IMG/VR virus record: IMGVR_UViG_3300030329_003305
Span: 1 to 37,990 of that record
Strand: one strand, 5' to 3'
Origin: a virus
DNA: 37,990 bases
Made by a program: the position numbers and the translations under genes. Positions 26,157 through 34,638 of this stretch are shown here, piece by piece. Below the pieces are notes generated by a model. That model worked only from the letters and a program-made list of their open reading frames with translations, was not told where the DNA came from and did no database searches. Numbering within the stretch: the first letter of the stretch is position 1; every line of letters begins with the position of its first letter.

Positions 26157-26523
26157 TTGGAAAAGTATGTCTAAGAAGGTATCTGAGATTCACTCCCAGG
26201 AAGGCCGCGCTGCTGTCGATAAGACAGGCAGGGACGCTATGGAGTTGCCTTACCCTCTCATCAACACAATCCCCGAAGACAAACTAATGTCACTAGCGGG
26301 GAAAAATATCAGTCCAAAAGCAATCCGTAAGTTTACTTGGGAAAATCGTAAGGAACGGTTTATCACAAGAGACAAGACCGTAATCTGGACTTATTACGAT
26401 CTAGATTCCGATACCTCCTATGTGGGCGCAGGAGCCTTCGTAGAACCTAAAGCACTCAACAAAGTGAAAGAAGAGAACGTGTTGCGTTCTTACGAAAGCG
26501 AGAACCCCGATGTCACAGTTTAA
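26146..26523 (+). CDS. Small hypothetical protein (125 aa)
   Basis: Not recognised. The best start is TTG at 26146, five bases after a GGAGG site; an in-frame ATG at 26167 would shorten it by seven residues. The N-terminus is Lys/Ser/Glu-rich. Residues 36-65 carry the helical NTIPEDKLMSLAGKNISPKAIRKFTWENRKERF, and a short beta-rich section (TRDKTVIWTYYDLDSDTSYVGAGAF) follows. It overlaps the preceding gene by 11 bases and the next by 14, typical of a compact late operon. The AGCGGGGA motif occurs in the middle of the gene (Leu-Ala-Gly codons). A minor virion protein is possible. Confidence 0.6.
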   Translation: MKTDWKSMSKKVSEIHSQEGRAAVDKTGRDAMELPYPLINTIPEDKLMSLAGKNISPKAIRKFTWENRKERFITRDKTVIWTYYDLDSDTSYVGAGAFVEPKALNKVKEENVLRSYESENPDVTV

Positions 26524-27235
26524 TCAACCCGGGTTGTTTGACGAATTAATGAAAGCAATGGATGAAAAAGCGTTGGTTCGTAGAGGGGTCCCTATGGGTC
26601 AACAAATTATCCCGTGGTTAGATCCTCAATTACGACCAAAAAGAAAAGACTTAGATCGTCGTCGTAGGGATAGAAAACAAAGACAAAAAGGTCTTAGTGG
26701 TTCTGCTCCAGCAAGACTTCGAGGTACAGCTGGGGTCCCTTCTAAGTCAAATCCTACCCCAATGATTAACAATGCTCCTAAAACTGCAGGAGTTGACAAA
26801 CCTAAATCTAGCGGGTCTAAGAGATGGGTAAACATTGGCACTCCTAAAAAGGGTAGAGGAGGGGCTAAACCTTTTATTGAGGGAGCTGCTCCTGAAACTA
26901 CTTTCCGTGGTCAAGGCGGAGGCGGAGGTGGAAATACACCACCAAAGGATGCGCCTGACACACCTAAAGGCGGCAAGTTCATGAAGGGCTTGAGCCGTAT
27001 GATGGGCCCCTTCTTTGTTGGCATGATTGCTAACGACATCCTTAAGCAACTCCTCGGTCAAACAGAGGGTGCTCGACAAGAGAAGATGGGGCAGTTCATG
27101 GCGGGGGAAGAAGCACTTGGTATGCTGGGTACTCCTGATGATTTGACAACAAGACGCGAACTAGCTTCTTTGATGGAAGGATTGGCTGATTACGAAGGAG
27201 CCAGGAGAAATCCTATCTATGACAGGATCCTCTGA
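26510..27235 (+). CDS. Basic Gly-rich protein with hydrophobic segment (241 aa)
   Basis: Not recognised. The N-terminus is helical (FDELMKAMDEKALVRRG), followed by a very basic run (RPKRKDLDRRRRDRKQRQKG, residues 42-61) that could bind nucleic acid. A Pro/Gly/Lys-rich linker follows, including a Gly-only run of six near residue 135. A hydrophobic helix (MMGPFFVGMIANDILKQLLG) near 164-184 and an acidic helical end complete it. This order of DNA-binding tail, flexible linker and amphipathic helix suggests a minor internal or membrane-touching virion protein. It overlaps the previous gene by 14 bases and has no clear ribosome site. Confidence 0.6.
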   Translation: MSQFNQPGLFDELMKAMDEKALVRRGVPMGQQIIPWLDPQLRPKRKDLDRRRRDRKQRQKGLSGSAPARLRGTAGVPSKSNPTPMINNAPKTAGVDKPKSSGSKRWVNIGTPKKGRGGAKPFIEGAAPETTFRGQGGGGGGNTPPKDAPDTPKGGKFMKGLSRMMGPFFVGMIANDILKQLLGQTEGARQEKMGQFMAGEEALGMLGTPDDLTTRRELASLMEGLADYEGARRNPIYDRIL

Positions 27236-27243
27236 TAAAGACA

Positions 27244-27780
27244 ATGGTTAATCGACTCGCAAAACTTGTTGGCAACTTCAGGGGTAAAGCTCCCGCTGCA
27301 GTAGGCCCCCCTAAAGAACACGGTTTCATTAAGAACTTCCTTTTTGGGGATGAGGGATTTGTACGTCAGAATCCTGTAGCTGCAGGCATCGGTGGACTGG
27401 GCCTAGCGGGGATGCTTGGTCAGCCTATAGTAAAGGGCATAAGGTCCGGATATACGGACTATGATTTCAATCGACAAGTGGCTGCGGTCAAGGCTGAGAA
27501 GGAAAACAGAAGGTATATGGCTGGTATGAACCAGCAAAGAGAGGAAGTAGAAAAGGAGTTAGCTAGACAAGCAGCTAGGCTTGCGGCAGCTAATCCTAAT
27601 TTATACAATCAAATCATGGCGGGACGACGCTTGCCGCAGGGTGCGGTACTTCTAGGCGGTCAGCCCCGTACAGATCTCATGGAGCAGATTGCCTACGGAA
27701 TGGCATCTAATCCTCAGTTACAACAACCGGGACCAATGATGGCCCCACAAGATCAGTTCCTCAACGAACTAGGAGTTTAG
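27244..27780 (+). CDS. Minor protein with a putative membrane helix (178 aa)
   Basis: Not recognised. After a basic N-terminus there is a hydrophobic, Gly-rich segment NPVAAGIGGLGLAGMLGQPIV (residues 42-62) that could span a membrane. A charged helix (QVAAVKAEKENRRYMAGMNQQREEVEKELARQAARLAAANP) and a Pro/Gln/Met-rich tail follow. The AGCGGGGA motif falls in the membrane-helix codons. It begins eight bases after the previous stop, with no strong ribosome site, and is followed four bases later by the small beta protein. With its neighbours it resembles a cluster of small ejection or membrane-passage proteins. Confidence 0.6.
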   Translation: MVNRLAKLVGNFRGKAPAAVGPPKEHGFIKNFLFGDEGFVRQNPVAAGIGGLGLAGMLGQPIVKGIRSGYTDYDFNRQVAAVKAEKENRRYMAGMNQQREEVEKELARQAARLAAANPNLYNQIMAGRRLPQGAVLLGGQPRTDLMEQIAYGMASNPQLQQPGPMMAPQDQFLNELGV

Positions 27781-27784
27781 AACA

Positions 27785-28162
27785 ATGGCAGGCGAAACTG
27801 CACTTCCAATCCAAGAAACCCCCGACTTCTTCCAAGACGTTACTTGGTCGGGATCAATCGCAGAAGATATTGACGAAACGTATTTCTACTACTGTGAACG
27901 TGACACCATTGTAGATTCAGTAGTTGCTATTACTGACACTGCTGATGACAACATGACTATTGATGTGAAGAAGGGTGCTGGTGGAACATCCATCTTCAGC
28001 ACTATCATTACTACTGCTGGTGCCGATGCAGTCTACGCAGGCGTATTGTCTACAACTGAGAATCTTGTACCTGCGGGTACTGTATTGCACCTGAACTTTG
28101 CAAACGTAGATACCGCCACCGGCGTTCTGGTTCAGGCTCGCATCCGCACCCGAGTACGCTGA
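27785..28162 (+). CDS. Small beta-rich virion (decoration/cement-like) protein
   Basis: A 125-residue protein, almost all beta-strand by pattern, with alternating hydrophobic residues and Thr/Asp/Gly turns (DSVVAITDTADDNMTIDVKKGAGGTSIFSTIITTAGADAVYAGVL...AGTVLHLNFANVDTATGVLVQARIR). The VPAGTVLHLNF and RIRTRVR strands are typical of small phage sandwich proteins that sit on capsids or tail surfaces. It has a GGAG site in the end of the preceding gene and a strong terminator directly behind it, the same arrangement as the capsid gene, which suggests high-copy synthesis. No Cys motif or signal peptide stands out. A decoration or fibre-knob role is inference. Confidence 0.65.
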   Translation: MAGETALPIQETPDFFQDVTWSGSIAEDIDETYFYYCERDTIVDSVVAITDTADDNMTIDVKKGAGGTSIFSTIITTAGADAVYAGVLSTTENLVPAGTVLHLNFANVDTATGVLVQARIRTRVR

Positions 28163-28164
28163 TA

Positions 28165-28224
28165 GAGAAACCCTTTCTCGTTTGTTGAGGCGGGGGCGGT
28201 TGGTGCAAGCTAACCGCCCCTTTT
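28165..28224 (+). terminator. Tandem hairpins with strong intrinsic terminator
   Basis: A small hairpin GAGAAA-CCC-TTTCTC begins three bases after the stop. It is followed by a nine-pair stem GGGGCGGTT (28193-28201) with AACCGCCCC (28212-28220) and a TTTT run. The next gene's ATG is at 28229, so the terminator ends where the next start begins. This should cut downstream expression sharply. Confidence 0.93.
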
Positions 28225-28228
28225 CACC

Positions 28229-29428
28229 ATGGCTACCCAGCAAAATCTTTTAGGCGCGTTTTCTCTTCTCGAAGGAATCGAGGATAAGCTTTATCCCATC
28301 AAGCCAAATCCCAATCCTCAAACCGGAAGGATTCTTAGAGAAATAGCAAGCAACTTGTCTGAGACAAAGGCTGCAGGGGGTTATGTAACTTCTCCAGGGG
28401 AAGTTGTAGATGAGTTCTTAAAGAACTGGATACCGGGGCACTCCAAAGGTCCCTCTCTTAGAGGAGCAGATGTTGTTGCTCCTCCTTATGCTCTTCATCA
28501 TCTGTCGGGAAATCCGATGGAAACTCACCATTTCTTGCAGTTTAAGTTCCCGTTCAAAGGTAAGTACAAAGGTATGACCTTTGAAGAAATGCTTAATACT
28601 CCCGGGGGACGAAGAGAACTAGACAAAATCTCAAGTGTATACAGCAAAAAGAAAGGTAAGAGTGCCCGAAAAGAGCTTGTTTGGGGCAAGAAGGGAGCGA
28701 GAAAAAAACTTAAGTTACATCCTGCTTTGGTTAAGGGAGCCAAAGAAGCCGTGAAATGGGATGACGCAAGGCGTAAATTCCTGGGTCTTAGTAATCTAGG
28801 CATGACCGAGGGTAAGGGTAAACTTATCCCTAGGACTCTTGCAGGTTTTCGGAGTGCTGAAGATCTTAAAGAGATAGCAGAGTTGTCAAGGATGTTTGGG
28901 GTTCCCATCAATGATGAGTACAACACTCTAAATATCGCTGGCAGACAAAGACAGCCGATTAGTACGTTATTGGATGTTCTTACTCCGAAAACTAAACTTT
29001 ACCACATGACCAGAAGTAAAAATCTCTCTTCAATCCTTGAACAAGGGCTAATACCTTACAAGGCACTTAGAGACGCGGGTGCATTTTTATGGCAAGACAA
29101 AGCAATCCCTCTTAAAAGAGCAGGTAAAGACTTTGGTCCTTTCTTTAGTTTGAACAAGCCTGTTATGGACAAGCTTCCCGGGGGTGGAACAGGAAGATGG
29201 GACCACTACAAAATCTTTGAAACTACTGCTGAAGAATTAAAGAAGGCTGGAGTTTTGCCAAGAGAGGAAATTTCACGACTCTTATCTGGAACAGGTATTT
29301 CCGGAGAAATTCAGGCGGGCGGAAAGGTCCCTGCTGGGATCCTTAGGAACATGAAATTAAGGGGGGGACAGTTGATGCCTCTTATGTTGGTTGGTTTGCT
29401 GGCTTCCTTGTTTATAGGTGAAGATTGA
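28229..29428 (+). CDS. Putative virion-borne ADP-ribosyltransferase-fold protein with C-terminal membrane helix
   Basis: A 399-residue protein. Residues 257-271 (LYHMTRSKNLSSILEQGL) match the first block of the ADP-ribosyltransferase superfamily (DarT / RNA 2'-phosphotransferase-like Y-H-x-T followed by an N..SIL..GL helix). FFSLN at 305-309 fits the second block. GEIQAGGKVPAGILRNMKL (Glu360) fits the third, where the acidic residue lies before a G-x-IP-x-x-I run. The N-terminal 250 residues are basic and helical; the last 18 residues (GQLMPLMLVGLLASLFIGED) form a hydrophobic helix. The start has no ribosome site and abuts the terminator. A role like injected T4 Alt is possible. The fold call is by motif only. 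Confidence 0.55.
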   Translation: MATQQNLLGAFSLLEGIEDKLYPIKPNPNPQTGRILREIASNLSETKAAGGYVTSPGEVVDEFLKNWIPGHSKGPSLRGADVVAPPYALHHLSGNPMETHHFLQFKFPFKGKYKGMTFEEMLNTPGGRRELDKISSVYSKKKGKSARKELVWGKKGARKKLKLHPALVKGAKEAVKWDDARRKFLGLSNLGMTEGKGKLIPRTLAGFRSAEDLKEIAELSRMFGVPINDEYNTLNIAGRQRQPISTLLDVLTPKTKLYHMTRSKNLSSILEQGLIPYKALRDAGAFLWQDKAIPLKRAGKDFGPFFSLNKPVMDKLPGGGTGRWDHYKIFETTAEELKKAGVLPREEISRLLSGTGISGEIQAGGKVPAGILRNMKLRGGQLMPLMLVGLLASLFIGED

Positions 29429-32400
29429 TGGCTGTTGAATTCCAACCAACTCAGTTTCAGCCAGTAACCTTTTACGATCTTCCTACCCTTGCGTTCTCGC
29501 AGGTAATGGAAGGAGAGTTTACTGTTCCGGGATTCTTTTCCGGTATATCTGAAGCTACAGGTATTGGTAACGCAACACTTACTCCCACTGAACGGGAGAG
29601 CATAGTTGACCAGCAAAAACAGAAGCATGGTTTAACTGGTATTTCTGGTGCTCTTGCAGATATCGCAACTAACCCTTGGGTCTGGTTTGCGTTCTTGACT
29701 ACCCCGGGTGCAGTGAGTGCGCTAAGGAACAGCACAAAAGGAATCTTCAAGGTTAGTCCTGAGTGGCATGTCTTCAATAGAGAAAATGCTCCTTGGCTCA
29801 TAGGCTGGAGATTCCTTACGGGCAATCAGATATTTAGAAACACCCATCTCCATCCTGCTATGACTGCTGTAGCTAAGGAGAGAAACAAGCAGATCCAGTA
29901 CATGGAAGAAGTACTGCAGCCTGCGAGGGAAGAAGTACTAGCTAACCTGAACTCTATGGGCATCCGGGTAAAGACCCTGGATCCTACAAAAGCTCCGGTT
30001 CAACACCGCGATCTCCTCAAAGACATCGACATTGCAATACACGGAAGACTAGCGGGGAAAGACAGAGCAACAAAAGAAGTTGTATCGAAAATTGAACAAG
30101 AGATGGGGGAGTTTACTTTCACTCTCATTAAAGATGATGGAAGTAAATACGAAAAGCTTGTAAAGGCAATGGATCTTGATGATGCCAAGAGAGCTTTGGT
30201 TCAAACAGGGGACATGAGATCCTTAAATAATTTCGACAAAGCTGTAATGAACAAGAAACCAACTGCAAAGTTGGTCGAAGAGGTTGTAAATGTAGATCCT
30301 ATTATGTCGCGTGTTTCCGTTGATGAGACAATCAATAAGTACGGTCTTCAACCGATGATTGATTCGATGAGAAACTACTACGACGAGATGGGGAAAAGGC
30401 TTTTCCTTAATGAGGATCTTCTTACTCGCAATGGTATTACGAGTCCTGAAGCTTTACGAAGAGTTATGGAAACTCCGGAATCTCTTAAGCAATATGTAGA
30501 CAAGGATAAGGTAGTAAACCTATGGAAGTCGGCAGAGCTTAGAAGTGTAAGTGCTAATGCTGAAGGAGAGATGAGTAAGAGAGCGACGGAGGCTGCCGGT
30601 GATTTGTTTTCTGTTTCTCAAAACAGATCAGACAATCCTGGTCTTAGAACAGTTCGTGAAATCATGAACTTTGTAGATGCAGAAAGCAGATTCGGTAAAG
30701 AGATTAACTTTGACACTCTTGTACGGTCTGAAGATTTGGGGGATATGATTTCCCGTGTTGTATCTAACAACATGGCTGGAGGTAAGTATCACCCAAAACT
30801 TTATGACAGTGTAGACGGAACGGGAAGGTCTCTGCTTCGTAAAGCTGTGAGGTCTTCAGGTAAGAAGACGGTGGATCAAGCGATTGCTGCAGGTCACGTT
30901 CTACCTAAGAATCCTAGGAACTCCTTTGGTGTTTACTCAGCGGAAGACATTGAGGCATTAAAGAGATTATCTAATAATGATCCCCGCTTGATAAAACGGT
31001 TAGAAAAGATTGAGGCCCGTCTAAAAGCTGTATCGAGTGATCCTACTAAAGAAGGTATGGTTACTGTTCAGAGATTGGGGGCACACGACGCCGTAAAGTT
31101 TTACGGTATGAATAGTGCAAACACCTACGCTACTTTTATACATGGTGCTAGGAAAGTAAACGGTAAAAATGTATACGACCCAGAAGTTTGGAGTGCTGTT
31201 TCTGGTGCGCAAAAAGGTAGTCAGAGATACTATGATTTTGATGACGTATCTAAGGGGGCAGGGGAAGAGCTTGTATACAATTCATCTGTAACAAAAGCTA
31301 GGAACAGAGATGTTCTTTCTGAGTTACCAGATGAAATGCAGCCCTACAACAATAAGTATGGGTACTTCACACTTGGTGATGCGATCAATCAGGTGCATGG
31401 GAGTGTAAGAGAACCAGGGCTAAAGGGGATTATTAAAGATGTTCTGGTTCCTCAGATGTTGGGGCGTCAGACTATTCAGCACTCGACCGAGAACCTTCTC
31501 GCTCACAGTACAGCCATGGCTGCAAAGAAAACTGCGGGTTTGATGAGGAACATGGGAGTCGATAAGACTGACTTGGGTGCCGGGGTTGTAAAAAAGTTGG
31601 AGGAGTTCCATGACTCCCCTATGAGTTTCATAGGTTCTGGTACGTCAGGGGGACTTGCTCGATACCTCTACATTACTCACCTGGGTTTCAATCCTGCGTC
31701 TGTTATTTTGAACCTTACTCAGCCGTGGTTGCTTGGTGCTACTCAAATGGGAGTGGGACCAATAATCAAAGGTTACGGTCAGGCATTCAAGGAGATGGGT
31801 AACTATCTGATTGAGAGATTGCAGTCGGGTAAGGTTTTTGCAACAGATGCTGAAAAAGCTCTGGCGATAAAGAACAACTTTAAGCATGCAGAAGAGATGG
31901 GAATTTCTCCTGATACCTTCCGGAATCTGGATGAAGTCATTCATTCAGTAGATAGAAGTAAATCGGGATTGTGGGATCGACTCTCTGGTTTGAGTATGAA
32001 GGTCTTTGAGAAGGCTGAGTGGATGAACCGTTCGGTTGTGTCTCATGCAGCTGACGATCTATTCAAAACCACAGGAGCAGCTAGTTCTCCATTTAGGAGA
32101 CAGGCTGTCAGGGAGATGATTCAAGAAACTCAGTTCGGTGCTGACTTCTTGAATACTCCTATGACCTTCATGGGATATGGGTCCTTGGGTCAGTGGTTTG
32201 GAAGACCTGAGATGAGACAGTTCCTTACCTTCCCTCTTAGATCGGTAACAGGTATTGCTGTTACTTCTAAGCAGATCAATGAGGGACGAAGAAAGGTCAT
32301 GGGATTTGATGTTCCATTCGGTAGAACGGTGGACTTCATAAGGGGCTTGGGCGTATCGGCTGGCTTGTACTACGCAGGTAGGAACATGTTTGAAGCCGAC

Positions 32401-33294
32401 ATGTCAAAAGCTTTGTTCTACAACTCGATGACGGACATCATCGGGAACGACCCCTTCAACGATTACGAGAATGCAACTGACTTCATACCTGTACCTCCTG
32501 TCATAGACATGGGCTACGACGCCATTAGGGGTATTACCTCGGGGGATACCGATCTACTGGCTAATGGTATTTGGAGAATGGTTCCTGGTGGTATTGCTCT
32601 TTCAAGAGCATTCGCAACTGCACCCCAATACTTGGGACTGCCTTCCGATAATCCTCTGGCTCGCATGGTTGGCGACTTCCAGAAGAGATACGCATCGTAT
32701 GATAACCCTTCTCCTACAGGTGAGATTCCTATCTTCAAAGGGGATGGTACGTTTGTTGAGTTCAGGAATCCTATGCAGCTTGTTCTTCAGGGACTTGGCT
32801 TGGACCTCAACGCATCAAAGGTTAGATCAGAAGAGACCGGGTATTATGTCAAGCAGAGAGAGATGATCTTGCAGAGCAGGCAAGAGATTATCTCTAAGCT
32901 ATTGGCAAATGATATTCCTGGTGCAATGAAAGCTAAGGCAAGGTATGAAAAGAGAATGGGTATACCGTTCTCCCTGACTAAGGAACAGCTTCGTCAGTTC
33001 ATGAGAAATAGACAGGTACCTAGAAACGAGAGGATCCTGGATCGAATACCGCCAGAAGCTCGTCACCTGTACTCTAAGTTTGCAGCTGCGGATATGGTCA
33101 ACAAGGATGTTGACCCCTCGGTATTTGTGGACGCTCCTACGTCATCTGCCCGATCAAAGGTTATGGAGAGACCCCAGACATTCGACGTACAAGCAGAGTC
33201 GATTGCTCAGATGAGAGAGCTAATCAGGGAAACAGAAGAAAGAAAGAGGCTTTCGGAAATGGGGTTCACGAACTTTACCTCTTTCGGTGAATAA
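29428..33294 (+). CDS. Large internal (ejection-type) virion protein, 1288 aa
   Basis: I prefer the ATG at 29428, overlapping the upstream stop (TGATG), over the TTG three bases earlier. The protein is mostly helical. Residues near 750-790 (HLGFNPASVILNLTQPWLLGATQMGVGP) and later MNRSVVSHAADDLFKTTGAASSPFRRQAVREMIQETQFGADF, then FGRPEMRQFLTFPLRSVTG, resemble the long internal or polyvalent virion proteins of marine podoviruses. The C-terminus again has a charged helical tail. No catalytic site is identified. The length and the place before the lysis genes agree with a T7 gp16-like position, which is ejected with the genome. Several hydrophobic stretches could cross the host membrane. Confidence 0.7.
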   Translation: MAVEFQPTQFQPVTFYDLPTLAFSQVMEGEFTVPGFFSGISEATGIGNATLTPTERESIVDQQKQKHGLTGISGALADIATNPWVWFAFLTTPGAVSALRNSTKGIFKVSPEWHVFNRENAPWLIGWRFLTGNQIFRNTHLHPAMTAVAKERNKQIQYMEEVLQPAREEVLANLNSMGIRVKTLDPTKAPVQHRDLLKDIDIAIHGRLAGKDRATKEVVSKIEQEMGEFTFTLIKDDGSKYEKLVKAMDLDDAKRALVQTGDMRSLNNFDKAVMNKKPTAKLVEEVVNVDPIMSRVSVDETINKYGLQPMIDSMRNYYDEMGKRLFLNEDLLTRNGITSPEALRRVMETPESLKQYVDKDKVVNLWKSAELRSVSANAEGEMSKRATEAAGDLFSVSQNRSDNPGLRTVREIMNFVDAESRFGKEINFDTLVRSEDLGDMISRVVSNNMAGGKYHPKLYDSVDGTGRSLLRKAVRSSGKKTVDQAIAAGHVLPKNPRNSFGVYSAEDIEALKRLSNNDPRLIKRLEKIEARLKAVSSDPTKEGMVTVQRLGAHDAVKFYGMNSANTYATFIHGARKVNGKNVYDPEVWSAVSGAQKGSQRYYDFDDVSKGAGEELVYNSSVTKARNRDVLSELPDEMQPYNNKYGYFTLGDAINQVHGSVREPGLKGIIKDVLVPQMLGRQTIQHSTENLLAHSTAMAAKKTAGLMRNMGVDKTDLGAGVVKKLEEFHDSPMSFIGSGTSGGLARYLYITHLGFNPASVILNLTQPWLLGATQMGVGPIIKGYGQAFKEMGNYLIERLQSGKVFATDAEKALAIKNNFKHAEEMGISPDTFRNLDEVIHSVDRSKSGLWDRLSGLSMKVFEKAEWMNRSVVSHAADDLFKTTGAASSPFRRQAVREMIQETQFGADFLNTPMTFMGYGSLGQWFGRPEMRQFLTFPLRSVTGIAVTSKQINEGRRKVMGFDVPFGRTVDFIRGLGVSAGLYYAGRNMFEADMSKALFYNSMTDIIGNDPFNDYENATDFIPVPPVIDMGYDAIRGITSGDTDLLANGIWRMVPGGIALSRAFATAPQYLGLPSDNPLARMVGDFQKRYASYDNPSPTGEIPIFKGDGTFVEFRNPMQLVLQGLGLDLNASKVRSEETGYYVKQREMILQSRQEIISKLLANDIPGAMKAKARYEKRMGIPFSLTKEQLRQFMRNRQVPRNERILDRIPPEARHLYSKFAAADMVNKDVDPSVFVDAPTSSARSKVMERPQTFDVQAESIAQMRELIRETEERKRLSEMGFTNFTSFGE

Positions 33295-33305
33295 GAATCA
33301 GTGTC

Positions 33306-34073
33306 ATGGATTCAGCAAAGTTTGTAGCGGTTTCGTGCATCCACGTACCTAACCACTCAGAGCACGCCAAGCAGCATTTGATCTCTAGGCTCGAAGAAAT
33401 CAAGCCTACCCACTTCATAGTCCTTGGGGATCTCTTTGATGCTGCAGCTGTCTCGGTACACAACGATGAGTTTTACCAGTCTCTTGAGGATGAATATGAG
33501 GTAGGGGCCAAGTACCTGTCTGACATCCGTGAGAGTCTTCCTTCAAGCACTACCTTGGTGTGGTGCTTAGGGAACCACGACGACAACATACAGGCTAAGG
33601 ATCCCAGAAGGACAAACATAGGCCAGAGATCGCTGCTCCATTGGAACAAGCACAAGGAATTTGGAGATGAGTTCCTGAGGTGGAGACAGATCCCATACGA
33701 GAAGTCGGCCAGGGGTCTGTATAGGCTGGGTCCTTGTCGCTTCTATCACGGCTTTGATGTGGGTGCCAGCTCAGATGATTTGGAGACCCTGCAAATGGTC
33801 TCCACTATCAAGGATCAGGCTTATTCTTTCTGGGTAAGGGGCCATACACACAGGCCTACCCCCCATGTAATGCAGTGCAGGAGAACTCAGAAGATACTTC
33901 TTCCTTGGTTTTATGCTAACGCTGGTACAATGGGTCCGTTGCAGCCGGACTACATGGCCCGGAAAGATAGCAGTCAATGGGGTCACGCCCTAGTCGTAGG
34001 TGAGTGTTCCCTTTCTAGTCCCCGAAGACCCAGCACGAAAGACTGGGACGCCCACGTAGAACTAATAGGTTAG
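33306..34073 (+). CDS. Calcineurin-like metallophosphoesterase with altered first metal motif
   Basis: A 255-residue protein of the calcineurin-like phosphoesterase family, which hydrolyses phosphomono- or diesters with two metal ions. Motifs in order: SCIH (residues 10-13), GDLFD (41-45), GNHD (89-92), HG (148-149) and GHTH (179-182). All metal ligands are present except the usual Asp of the first D-x-H motif, where Cys11 stands. Either this enzyme uses Cys or one metal, or it is weakly active. Many phages carry such enzymes for nucleotide or nucleic-acid turnover; the substrate cannot be read from sequence. The start has only a weak ribosome site; it lies 11 bases after the preceding stop, and the next gene follows after four bases. 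Confidence 0.9.
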   Translation: MDSAKFVAVSCIHVPNHSEHAKQHLISRLEEIKPTHFIVLGDLFDAAAVSVHNDEFYQSLEDEYEVGAKYLSDIRESLPSSTTLVWCLGNHDDNIQAKDPRRTNIGQRSLLHWNKHKEFGDEFLRWRQIPYEKSARGLYRLGPCRFYHGFDVGASSDDLETLQMVSTIKDQAYSFWVRGHTHRPTPHVMQCRRTQKILLPWFYANAGTMGPLQPDYMARKDSSQWGHALVVGECSLSSPRRPSTKDWDAHVELIG

Positions 34074-34077
34074 ACCA

Positions 34078-34638
34078 ATGGCATACGAAAACTACAATAG
34101 TCCTGAAGACGAGTTTATGTTTGAAGAGCAGGCCCCTGATGCACCAAATGTGGGCCGATACTACGGACTAGAGGACGATTTTTCTGGTAACTGGTTCCAA
34201 GCTTCGCGAGCTTACAAAGACCGTGCTCAACAGGAATACGATAAACGTGCTCTCCAGATGAAGCAGGGCTATGAGAAAGCTCTCATGGGTATGGGTGAGG
34301 ATGCGAGTCAGGAACAGAAAAGCAAGCTACGTGGTATGTATGAGAGTCGAAGTAAGTTGTTCCAAGACCAATGGCGAGAAAGCCAGCAGCAACAACTAAA
34401 TACTATGAAGGCAGCATACGACAAGGACATGGGCATCTTCCGAAGAAGGACCAGAGAGTATGAAGCCAGGAAGAAACAGGCATTCCAGAGATTTCAAATG
34501 GAAAAAGCAAGGAGGAAGAGGGAAGCCCTAAAGGCACAAGCAATGAAAGAATCTGAAATGCTGAACATGAGGAGGAAATTTAGAATGAGTCCTCGTCAAC
34601 TTGAAGCTGAAAGAATGAGATCTTTGTTCGATGGCTGA
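34078..34638 (+). CDS. Coiled-coil protein (186 aa)
   Basis: Not recognised. The first 45 residues are acidic and Tyr/Asp/Pro-rich. The remainder is a long, highly charged helix (EYDKRALQMKQGYEKALMGMGED...RRRTREYEARKKQAFQRFQMEKARRKREALKAQAMKESEML), probably coiled coil, ending in SPRQLEAERMRSLFDG. It starts four bases after the phosphoesterase stop and overlaps the endolysin start by eight bases. A late structural, spanin-like or chaperone role is possible, but there is no signal peptide or membrane segment, so spanin is unlikely. Confidence 0.65.
   Translation: MAYENYNSPEDEFMFEEQAPDAPNVGRYYGLEDDFSGNWFQASRAYKDRAQQEYDKRALQMKQGYEKALMGMGEDASQEQKSKLRGMYESRSKLFQDQWRESQQQQLNTMKAAYDKDMGIFRRRTREYEARKKQAFQRFQMEKARRKREALKAQAMKESEMLNMRRKFRMSPRQLEAERMRSLFDG

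Noticed and set aside
34078-34638. Spanin or holin at 34078
   Set aside because: The 186-aa protein is a charged coiled coil without a signal peptide, lipobox or membrane helix.
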